NCBI RefSeq assembly: GCF_006539545.1 | Contig: NZ_BJNF01000071.1 | Location: 1-64,000 of the forward strand | Direction of reading: 5' to 3' | Length of the DNA: 64,000 bases | Source: Nitrobacter winogradskyi | Lineage (GTDB): Bacteria > Pseudomonadota > Alphaproteobacteria > Rhizobiales > Xanthobacteraceae | In this document: piece after piece, positions 51,878 to 59,123 of the stretch | Layout of the letters: every line of letters begins with the position of its first letter | Position numbering within the stretch: the first letter of the stretch is position 1 | The notes under the pieces: generated by a model | Told to the model about the DNA's origin: nothing | Database searches by the model: none | What the model saw: only the letters and a program-made list of their open reading frames with translations | Position numbers and translations under genes: made by a program

Positions 51878-51949
51878 AAACAAAAAGATAAGCGACGAGT
51901 CTGATTCAACGCAGTTGAATCGGGCTCAACGCAGTTGAAACAGACTCTG

Positions 51950-52044
51950 GAGCATTTTCGCCTCTGGTTGGAAGCGAAGCCTGAGTTGTGTTCTGACGCG
52001 TTTTCCTCACGCGAACAGGTCATCCGCCGCGCTCGGAACGCTAT
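51950..52044. repeat. decayed family B repeat
   Basis: GGAGCATTTTCG and GACGCGTTTTCCTCACGCGA with GCTCGGAACGCTATG keep parts of family B with changes and an insertion. Bases 52045-52340 show no gene. Confidence 0.5.
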
Positions 52045-52341
52045 GACTGAACCGCCTCCTATACATGTCCGGATCGGATATCGCACCGTCCGCCATCCCG
52101 TCACGGCGTAGTTTTCCCGTGCTCGAATCGTTCGCGGGCGTTGCACTGTATTCCTCGACTGCATCAGTGCGGATCGGACGCGACCGCCCTGAGGGCGGAG
52201 GCAGGGAAATCTCGATGAAATACTGTTAAGTATTTGAATTTTCAGGATGAATAGCAGTGGTCAGGCCGATGGTTGATGAACCGGTAAGGGCAGCAAAATA
52301 ATTAAAATACCTCTATTCGCGAGGAGTTAGCTCGAAAATCC

Positions 52342-52370
52342 CTTGCATTTTGTGCGGCGCGGTTACATAT
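52342..52370 (+). promoter_or_regulatory. promoter of the MmgR/suhB-type sRNA
   Basis: CTTGCA (52342-52347) and ACATAT (52365-52370) are separated by 17 bases, a good alphaproteobacterial housekeeping promoter, predicting a start near 52377. Confidence 0.65.
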
Positions 52371-52376
52371 TGTGCG

Positions 52377-52461
52377 CTGCGGTAGCCGTCGCGCTATCGC
52401 TGCCCTCCTTGGGCGTTTCCTCCCTAGACTCGGGTCGCTTGTTCGACGGGCGACCCTTTTT
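52377..52461 (+). ncRNA. mmgR: MmgR / suhB-family trans-acting sRNA (alpha-r8)
   Basis: A predicted transcript of about 85 bases with the strictly conserved unpaired block TTTCCTCCCT at 52416-52425, the hallmark I recall for the alpha-r8 (Rfam suhB) sRNA family. That block is complementary to Shine-Dalgarno sequences. It ends in a rho-independent terminator: GGGTCGC (52432-52438) pairs with GCGACCC (52450-52456), followed by TTTTTCTTTTTC. A promoter is in place. MmgR in Sinorhizobium limits polyhydroxybutyrate storage. The neighbour hisN is of the suhB-like phosphatase family, which echoes the family name. Confidence 0.78.
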
Positions 52462-52468
52462 CTTTTTC
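52432..52468 (+). terminator. rho-independent terminator of the sRNA
   Basis: A 7-bp stem, GGGTCGC with GCGACCC, an 11-base loop and a T-rich tail. Confidence 0.85.
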
Positions 52469-52499
52469 TTTGCCGCATTTCAAACCGTTGGCCGGGCGC

Positions 52500-53399
52500 C
52501 TACTCTGCGGCGGCGCGGAAGGGGCCGAGATCGTCCAGGGGGATCGCGGCCAGGGCATTGGCGAGCGTCAGGAAATCCGCGGCAACCTGGTTGAAGCGGG
52601 GGCCACGCTCGCGTCGCCGTTCGTCCATGTAGACCGCCCGGTTGAGTTCGAGTTGAACCGCGTGCAGTCCGCTGGCTGGATTGCCGTAATGTTCGGTGAT
52701 GAATCCGCCCGCGTAGGGCTTGTTGCGGGTGACCGAGTAGCCGAGGCTTCTCAGCAGATCGTTGATGATGTTCGGAATCTGCGGCGCGCAACTGGTTTCA
52801 TAGCGATCACCGATCACGATGTCCGACCGCCTGGACTCCTCCGGCGCGATGCCGGTCGATGGCATCGAATGGCAATCCACGAGGATGACCGTTCCGAACG
52901 TCTGATGTGCCTTGTAGATCAGCCGTCGCAGCGCGCGGTGATAGGGTTTGTAGAGCTGTTCGATCCGGCCCAGCGCATCCTCCACGCTGAGACGCTCGCG
53001 ATATATTTCCTCGCCGTCGCCGACCACGCGCGGGATGGTGCCGAGACCACCCGCGACGCGCATCGATCGCGTATTGGCGAAGCTCGGCAGCCGCCCGGTG
53101 AACATTCGGGGATCGAGTTCGTAAGGTTCGCGGTTCACATCGACGTAGGAACGGGGAAAATTGACCCGGACCACCGGAAAACCGGCATCGGTCAAGCCAC
53201 CGATCAGTTCATCCATGAACGAATCTTCCGACCGGCGCAGGCCGGCGAGATCTATTCGCGACGCGGACAGGAATTGCTCCGGATAGATCGAACCGGAATG
53301 CGGAGAGTTAAAGATGATAGGGGATCGCCATGTCGCCGGCTCTGCGATCTCGAAAGGAGGCGGTTGGTCACCGTCAAACTGGCTCATCGCCGGCGTCAT
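52500..53399 (-). CDS. N-formylglutamate amidohydrolase family protein
   Basis: A 299-residue zinc-dependent amidohydrolase. Family motifs are IIFNSPHSGSIYPEQFL near the N-terminus, the PRSYVDVNREPYELDPRMF block, the metal-binding VILVDCHSMPS and FITEHYGNPASGLHAVQLEL. Such enzymes release glutamate from N-formylglutamate in histidine breakdown, but no hut genes are present, so the substrate may differ. Starts at 53399 or four codons later (MSQFDG) are both possible. It is divergent from cpdR and convergent with the sRNA. Confidence 0.9.
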   Translation of the reverse strand: MTPAMSQFDGDQPPPFEIAEPATWRSPIIFNSPHSGSIYPEQFLSASRIDLAGLRRSEDSFMDELIGGLTDAGFPVVRVNFPRSYVDVNREPYELDPRMFTGRLPSFANTRSMRVAGGLGTIPRVVGDGEEIYRERLSVEDALGRIEQLYKPYHRALRRLIYKAHQTFGTVILVDCHSMPSTGIAPEESRRSDIVIGDRYETSCAPQIPNIINDLLRSLGYSVTRNKPYAGGFITEHYGNPASGLHAVQLELNRAVYMDERRRERGPRFNQVAADFLTLANALAAIPLDDLGPFRAAAE

Positions 53400-53560
53400 C
53401 CTTGCGCAGCCGTCTGCCGGACACCTCCGGACAGGCTTTCTGAACCTGTATTGTCGATAATCGCAACCCTTCTGCCAAGCCCCAGTTCGCCTTCACTCCA
53501 AATTTACCAGATATGGATTATATAAAAGACTGCTTATCCAGCCGGGCTCCAATGACCTCC

Positions 53561-53920
53561 ATGCACAAGATCCTCCTCGCCGAAGACGACAACGACATGC
53601 GCCGATTTCTGGTCAAGGCGCTGGAAAATGCCGGTTTCAAGGTGTCGTCCTATGACAACGGCCTCTCAGCCTATCAGAGGCTGCGCGAGGAGCCCTTTGA
53701 AATGCTTCTCACCGATATCGTCATGCCGGAAATGGACGGCATCGAGCTGGCGCGCCGCGCTTCCGAACTCGACCCCGACATCAAGATCATGTTTATCACC
53801 GGCTTCGCGGCCGTCGCGCTGAATTCTGATTCCGAAGCGCCCAAGAACGCAAAGGTATTGTCCAAGCCGGTGCATCTGCGTGAATTGGTCAGCGAAGTGA
53901 ATAAGATGCTGGCGGCTTGA
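53561..53920 (+). CDS. cpdR: CpdR-type response regulator
   Basis: A 119-residue single-domain receiver. It has the acidic pair in LAEDDND, the phosphoacceptor Asp in LLTDIVMPEMDG, Thr in FITGFAA and Lys in LSKPVHLRELV. In alphaproteobacteria CpdR, when unphosphorylated, delivers substrates to ClpXP and helps time CtrA loss in the cell cycle; phosphate comes from CckA-ChpT. The short length and absence of an output domain fit. ATG 53561 gives MHKILLAEDD; ATG 53552 is three codons upstream. Confidence 0.88.
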   Translation: MHKILLAEDDNDMRRFLVKALENAGFKVSSYDNGLSAYQRLREEPFEMLLTDIVMPEMDGIELARRASELDPDIKIMFITGFAAVALNSDSEAPKNAKVLSKPVHLRELVSEVNKMLAA

Positions 53921-53938
53921 TTCAGGTGGCCGCTGATC

Positions 53939-53968
53939 CTTGCCTGTCGGCGCGGGAGCCGATATAGG
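53939..53968 (+). promoter_or_regulatory. promoter of tRNA-Val
   Basis: CTTGCC (53939-53944) and TATAGG (53963-53968) are separated by 18 bases, about 25 bases before the mature tRNA. Confidence 0.5.
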
Positions 53969-53993
53969 ACCGGCGACCCCTGTGGGAATTTTC

Positions 53994-54068
53994 GGGCGCG
54001 TAGCTCAGCGGGAGAGCACTACCTTGACATGGTAGGGGTCACAGGTTCGATCCCTGTCGCGCCCACCA
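53994..54068 (+). tRNA. tRNA-Val (anticodon GAC)
   Basis: The cloverleaf is complete: acceptor GGGCGCG pairs with CGCGCCC, the D arm is GCTC..GAGC, the anticodon stem CTACC/GGTAG encloses TTGACAT, and the T arm carries GGTTCGATCCC. CCA is encoded. Its 3' end is the likely target of the accessory element that follows. Confidence 0.97.
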
Positions 54069-54297
54069 TCCAGTCTACTATTTCGTCGACGTATAGAGAC
54101 TTCGCGAATTGGCCCGCGTTCTGCGGGGATTTCCGAGATTGGTTTTATCGGAGACGGTCTCCGTTCCTGAATTCGGCTCAAAACCGCGGCCTGTCTCCAG
54201 TAAAAAAATCCCGTTCCTGGCAGGGTTCCGTGTGAACGAACCACCGTCGCCGGACTATAGTGACAGTGCCGTATCCGCCAAGAACACTTGGCCCGAC

Positions 54298-54714
54298 CTA
54301 CCCCAGGGACTGGTTGGTCAGCGCAGGTCGGACTGAAAGGGCTACCGCGGAAAGAGCCTGTCGCGGATGTGCTCGAGGTGGGTGGGAGCCGGACACCCCT
54401 CGGCTTGTGCTAAACCGCACGATCTGTTCTTTCTTGTCGCCAATGTCGAGACGCCCCTTCGCGGTTTTGGCGATGAAGATGGCGTCGCTCATCTTCCGGC
54501 CGGAAATCTTGTTCTTTGCCATGACTTCCTTCCAAAGCTGAAGGCGTCCGAGCTTCAGGTTCGGCAACTCCTCCTTCATCTCGCGCCTGATGCAGTCCCG
54601 GTCGGTTCCCTTGTCGTGACGGCGGCCCGGAAACATCCAAAGCCCGTCCTTTCGACCACGTAAGAGAAGGACTTTGCCTCGTCTGACAGCAACGAGCTTT
54701 GATGACTTGGTCAT
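54298..54714 (-). pseudogene. degenerate Nudix hydrolase
   Basis: A 138-residue frame with a recognisable Nudix fold (VAVRRGKVLLLRGRKDGLWM, then REMKEEL). The Nudix box has Gly instead of the first conserved Glu (GRRHDKG for Gx5E). The last 35 residues are unlike a Nudix end. In a different frame the same DNA encodes HLEHIRDRLFPR with a stop at 54342-54344, which looks like the original C-terminus, so a frameshift near 54385-54400 is likely. It lies just inside the accessory region after the tRNA. Confidence 0.6.
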
Positions 54715-54790
54715 GGTGCGACAAGCGTACCGAACGACATTTCGCTGCGATCTTATGATCGCTGTGCGAAAGAACCGTGAATGCTATGTG

Positions 54791-55923
54791 TCAACGCATC
54801 GCTGTTGGCGACAGACCCACATGTTCGTATTGTTTTGACCATTCGGCGGGCGCGTCGCGGAGTTCAGCAATACCGATGCCACGAGGCAGGCGGCCTTCGA
54901 TTGCAGCCTTGACCAGAGATGGGGCGAGGAAGGCCATCGACACAGTCATGTTGATCTGCCGAGTGCTGCACTTTTGTCGGGCGGCTATATCTTCAACTGT
55001 CGATCGACCGGATACGATCTCGTCCAGCCACATCCTGCCACGCGCAATTGATTTGATCAGGCCAGCACGGCGCTCAGCCCGAATGGGACGTGCTCGGGCT
55101 TGCGACTTCATAGATGCCGGCAGAATCACTTCGCGGAAGCGGCGCATCGGTGGCTTGGTCCAGGGGACGAAGATGGTCTCGCTTTGACGGCCTGACTGCT
55201 CGTTCGCCTTTAGCGTGATTGCCAGCCGTTTGCTCTGGATCTCGACCCGTTCGATATAGTCAGTGACGGCATCCTGATCCGAGACGTCGAGCGGCTGACT
55301 GTTTCCGGCTGTCAACTGGTCGCGAGCCGCTTTGACGACGAGTGCCTCGATCTCTTCAGCAGAGACGCGTGCAACAGAGCCGACTGGTGCTTCATCACGA
55401 GTACGGCGGACTGGCTGCGAGATGTAATAACGATAGCGAACACGGTTCTTGGTCGGGTAGGTCGGAATCATCCTGATGCCGGCGTCGTCAAAGATGATTC
55501 CGCCGAGCAATGCCTTCGACTTCTGCTTGGTCTGGGTTCGATGCGACCACAGTTCAGTCAACTTGGCCTGAACAGATCGTGCTCAATCAAGGGCGGCTGA
55601 GGTCCGGGCAGGATCTCTCCCTTGAATTTGACCTCGCCAACATAGGAGCGATTGCGCAACATGTAGAAGAGTGGGCCTTGGGTGAATGGAATGCCACCTC
55701 GTGTTCCTCCCGATGACAGGTGCCGGACCTTGGACGTCAGGCTTCGCTCTTTGAGGTCTTTAACCAGACGGTTGGCGCTGACATCCTTTCTCTTGAGCCT
55801 AAATGGCAGGAAGGATGACGGGAATGCACAAGTTTCAACGAGATAGATGTGGCCCACAAGCTGCGGGTGCTCCAGCACGCTGACAAGATTTGCGATGTCG
55901 GAGGCCGAACGTAAAAGGCGCAT
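54791..55923 (-). pseudogene. large serine recombinase, truncated and frameshifted
   Basis: Two frames together give the C-terminal part of a large serine integrase. The first (55558-55923) has the recombinase domain ending GGIPFTQGPLFYMLRNRSYV and IEHDLF. The second (54791-55561) continues with TELWSHRTQTKQKSKALLGG, the zinc-ribbon area with YRYYISQPVRR, and a DNA-binding tail. A one-base loss near 55565-55570 breaks the frame. The catalytic resolvase domain is missing altogether, since terminase sequence begins 54 bases upstream. It was probably the integrase of the element; it cannot be active now. Confidence 0.85.
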
Positions 55924-55950
55924 GGTCCAGGTTTGGGATACTCACTGAGG

Positions 55951-55971
55951 CTCGCGGATCGTCTCCGCGAG
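55951..55971. other. hairpin between terminase and recombinase remnant
   Basis: CTCGCGGA and TCCGCGAG pair around five bases just after the terminase stop. No T-run follows on the minus strand, so it is a weak terminator candidate. Confidence 0.35.
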
Positions 55972-55977
55972 CGATCG

Positions 55978-57456
55978 TTACCAAAGATGCCGCGCCCACC
56001 TCATCGAGGTGTCGTATCCGCTGATCTCGTAGGCAAGCGCCTGGGCGATGCTATCGACCTGATCGTCGTGCCGCGATTGAGGAAAAGTAAATAGTTCTGC
56101 CTCCAGATCCGGCAGCCATGGAGCCGAGATCGGCAAATAGACCTTTCCGCTTTCAACCTTTGCTGCCACGATCTGTGCCCTGGTGAGCTTATCATTTGTC
56201 GGCCGTACGCCGATAACGCTGAAACGGCTAAATCTGAGCTCCTGAACCAGCGCCGATCCGGTACCGGCATCCTCTATAAGGATCTCATCCGGCTGATGCT
56301 TTTCCGCCTGTTGCAAGACAAACGCTTTGAGGAAGGGATATTCCAGCCGCTTTCGCGCAAGGTCCATCAGCCGGTAGAAGTGGTCCTGCACCAGCCAGGT
56401 TGTGATGACGGAGTAGTCGTTGGATGGGCCTGCCTTCGTTGCGGTATCGATGCTCTGAAGGATAGTTGAACCAGGCTGGCGTGGCGGCAACACATCATAG
56501 CGTCGGACCCAAGCTCGCCTCATCATATAGCCGCCCGGAGGCACCGGTTCCTGTTGGTATTGAGCCTGCCAGGTATCAGTTCCGACTTCTTCTCGGCGTT
56601 TGTTAAGCTCTTCCAGCGACATCCTCTCCGAATGAAGCGGGTCACCCTCACGACGCTCGTAAGTCAGATTTGGTCCAATCTGGATCGTCTCGTTGCACGT
56701 CGCGATTGCCGGCAAGTTCAAGGAGGGCCAATTTTCAGACGATCGCAAAAGCGTCCCGGCGAGATCGTCCTGATGCAGTCGCTGCATGACAAGGATGACG
56801 GCCGCGTCGCGAGGGTCGTCCAGCCGGGATAGGAACGTTTGATAGTACCAGTTGTTGACGCGATCGCGCCGGGTGTCGGACAACGCCTCGCCGGGCTTCA
56901 AAGGATCATCAATGATGGCGATATCGCAGCCCCGGCCCGTAATGGGACCGTCCACCGATGTCGCAATCCGGCACCCGCCAGCGCTGGTCGTGACTTCGCT
57001 CTCGGTATTTTTCTCAATATGAACGTTGGGAAAGACTTTTCGATACATGTCTGACTCGATGATGACACGGAAATCGTTGCCGTGCTTGATCACGAGGTCT
57101 GCCGCATAGCTTGCGACGATGATTGTTTTCGAGGGGTCTTGGCCAAGTATGAATGCTGGATAGGCGACCGACGTGATGATTGATTTGAGATGTCGGGGAG
57201 GCACTGCCACTATGAGCCGCTTTTGTTGACCGAGCCTGATCCGCTCGAGTTGATGCGCAATCGCCTTGATATGCCAGTTCATCAAGAGTTTTGTGGTCGG
57301 CTTCAGAATATAGAAGCAAAGCTGAGTGAACGTGACCAGATCGTCGCGTGCGGCCGCAAGGAGAGCATCGACAACGGTTCGGTCAGCGCCTAACGATTTC
57401 ATCCGAACCGGGCGCTTTGCAGGGCGACTCGTCGCTCGAGGTTTTGGCTTTTTCAT
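55978..57456 (-). CDS. phage terminase large subunit
   Basis: A 492-residue packaging ATPase-nuclease. The ATPase half has a Walker A-like loop in VAVPPRHLKS (about 83-92) and Walker B with acidic pair in IAIIDDPLK (about 179-187). The nuclease half starts near residue 340 with SIDTATKAG and SVITTWLV, and has further acidic blocks (ILIEDAGTG; SRHDDQVDSIAQAL). Length is near normal. It overlaps the DUF5681 gene by 4 bases. No portal, capsid or tail genes are seen, so this is an isolated terminase module rather than a prophage. Confidence 0.9.
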   Translation of the reverse strand: MKKPKPRATSRPAKRPVRMKSLGADRTVVDALLAAARDDLVTFTQLCFYILKPTTKLLMNWHIKAIAHQLERIRLGQQKRLIVAVPPRHLKSIITSVAYPAFILGQDPSKTIIVASYAADLVIKHGNDFRVIIESDMYRKVFPNVHIEKNTESEVTTSAGGCRIATSVDGPITGRGCDIAIIDDPLKPGEALSDTRRDRVNNWYYQTFLSRLDDPRDAAVILVMQRLHQDDLAGTLLRSSENWPSLNLPAIATCNETIQIGPNLTYERREGDPLHSERMSLEELNKRREEVGTDTWQAQYQQEPVPPGGYMMRRAWVRRYDVLPPRQPGSTILQSIDTATKAGPSNDYSVITTWLVQDHFYRLMDLARKRLEYPFLKAFVLQQAEKHQPDEILIEDAGTGSALVQELRFSRFSVIGVRPTNDKLTRAQIVAAKVESGKVYLPISAPWLPDLEAELFTFPQSRHDDQVDSIAQALAYEISGYDTSMRWARHLW

Positions 57457-57806
57457 TCCTTGAACCCCCTTCGCTTGAAATACTCGGCCAGAATGGCCTG
57501 ATCTTGCTCGGGCGTGGTGAGCCGATCAGTCTGAGATTCATCGGTGTCGTGGCCGACACCTGAGATCGCGAATAGAAAGCTGAACGCCTTGGCATCCCCG
57601 GCCATGGCTTTGTCGCCAAGCCTGCGCGAGGAGATTTCGGCAACGGTCATCGATTTCTTTCGACCGTTGAGGGTGACCACAACCTTCCCGTTGAGCTCCG
57701 TCTTCGCCAAATTCGCGGCGTTTTTGGACCCTTTGGGTCTGCCTTTGGGATTTCCGCTCTTGCCTGGCTTAAAGCGCGTCGCGATGGGCGGCCTTCCTTT
57801 GCCCAC
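57453..57806 (-). CDS. DUF5681 protein
   Basis: A 117-residue protein opening with the DUF5681 signature TRFKPGKSGNPKGRPKGSKN, a basic stretch suited to DNA binding, followed by LNGRKKSMTVAEISSRRLGD. It is translationally coupled (ATGA) to the terminase. DUF5681 proteins are commonly paired with terminase large subunits in integrated elements and probably play the small-subunit, DNA-recognition part; that role is inference. Confidence 0.85.
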   Translation of the reverse strand: MGKGRPPIATRFKPGKSGNPKGRPKGSKNAANLAKTELNGKVVVTLNGRKKSMTVAEISSRRLGDKAMAGDAKAFSFLFAISGVGHDTDESQTDRLTTPEQDQAILAEYFKRRGFKE

Positions 57807-58209
57807 TGCATAGTTTCCGGATCGAGGGCGGTTATGCGCGGAAGTATTCTCTAAGCTTTCGCGGAATTACCTCCACGCGCAGCAATACTCAACGCATGTG
57901 TGGAACACTGCGAAACACTTGGGTGGCGATGTAACTTCTGAGGACGTTTATTGGCATCGCGGTCTACTTATCTGGTCTCGTCGATCAAATTCATTACATC
58001 GCGCATTACCCGGGGCACAGTCTGCAGTTCAACATCCCGTGGTGAGTGATGCGCTTACGATTTTGGCCGGCTCACTTCAGCGACGCTACATACCAGACCT
58101 CTGTCGGGACGCAGCGGCTAAGAAATCTCAAAGTTCGCGCATCAACGGGCATGCAGTCGATCATTTGAATCCATAATGCATTAAGACTGATACCGGACCA
58201 CCTCATAGG
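57807..58209. other. intergenic region, 403 bp, AT-richer
   Basis: I see no supported gene. A plus-strand frame of 92 codons at 57898 has no ribosome binding site and no family-like sequence. Any promoter for the DUF5681-terminase pair must lie here. Confidence 0.4.
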
Positions 58210-58814
58210 GGCAGGCCAATTGCAATTGAGAACGATATCCGTGGCCTGCTACGCAATTTCGGACTCAAAGTCGGCGTCGTCGGAACGGTCAAATTCAGGG
58301 ATAGGATTCACGATCTCCTCGAAGGCATGTCTGATCTGGCCGAACTCATCGGACCGTTACTGGAGGCCTACATCGGAAGGTTCTGGCGTTGGCCCGGCAC
58401 GATGCCGTTTGCAGCCGCTTGGTGACAATACCCGGCGTTGGGCCCGTGGTAGCGCTTGCTTTCATCAGCACCATCGACGTGCCGTCACGCTTCCGCAACT
58501 CCAAAGCTGTCGGCCCGGCACTGGGTCTGACACCGGCGCTCCATCAGTCGGGTGAGAGCACGCGGGTGGGCCGCATCTCGCTCTGCGGCGATGGGATGAT
58601 GCGCACGCTGCTCTACGAAGCGGCCCAGGTGATGCTAACACGCGTTAAGAAATGGTCCTGGTTGAAAGCGTGGGCAATGAATGTTGCCAAACGACGCGGC
58701 CAGCAAAAAGCTCCCGTCGCTTTGGCGCGTCGCCTTGCTGTCGTCATGCACCGGATTTGGATCGACGGCACCAAGTTCCATTGGACAAGGGAGGCCGCGC
58801 AAATAGCCATCTGA
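58210..58814 (+). pseudogene. IS110/IS1111-family transposase remnant
   Basis: The first part (to about 58368) reads IENDIRGLLRNFGLKVGVVG then FRDRIHDLLEGMSDLAELIG. After a frameshift near 58370 the gene continues in another frame (to 58814) as LALARHDAVCSRLVTIPGVG, GESTRVGRISLCGDGMMRTL, LKAWAMNVAKRRGQQKA and MHRIWIDGTKF, the Transposase_20 end of this family. The N-terminal DEDD catalytic domain is missing, so it is a double-damaged copy. Confidence 0.85.
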
Positions 58815-59110
58815 ATCATTCAGTCAGTAAAAGTATGGTTCCGCTCACCGGCGGACGATGTCCCTCGTGGGACGGTGAGTGAAGTGAGTTCGTGGAGGCT
58901 CTTGTACCGGCGGCTTGCCGTCAGGACGCGAGTCAGATTGTGCCGCTTCATTCCTCTGATCCCATACTGGGAGGGCTACAAGCCAATCCCGAAGAGAAGC
59001 GAGGCCCGCGAGAGAGATCAATCGGTGAGACGGAGGGCTTGAAGGCACTTGACCCCAACACGCCGAATAGAGAAGAGCCTCCCTTCGCGAAAAGCCTGTC
59101 TCGAATTATC
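58815..59110 (+). mobile_element. probable right-end non-coding part of the IS110/IS1111 element
   Basis: About 300 bases without a gene follow the transposase remnant. At 58844-58879 CTCACCG/CGGTGAG with inner GTCCC/GGGAC forms a compact stem. In IS1111-type elements the long right end encodes the guide (bridge) RNA, so this may be a relic of it. The boundary at about 59110 is estimated from where the next gene begins. Confidence 0.4.
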
Positions 59111-59123
59111 TGACGACGGACAA

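Noticed and set aside
55985-56010. Partial match to the tRNA-Val 3' end (CGCGCCCACC) as an attachment repeat
   Set aside because: Only about ten bases match and they lie inside the terminase coding sequence, so chance is the simplest explanation.
57898-58176. Plus-strand 92-codon frame between DUF5681 and the IS remnant
   Set aside because: No ribosome binding site, no family resemblance, composition like non-coding DNA.
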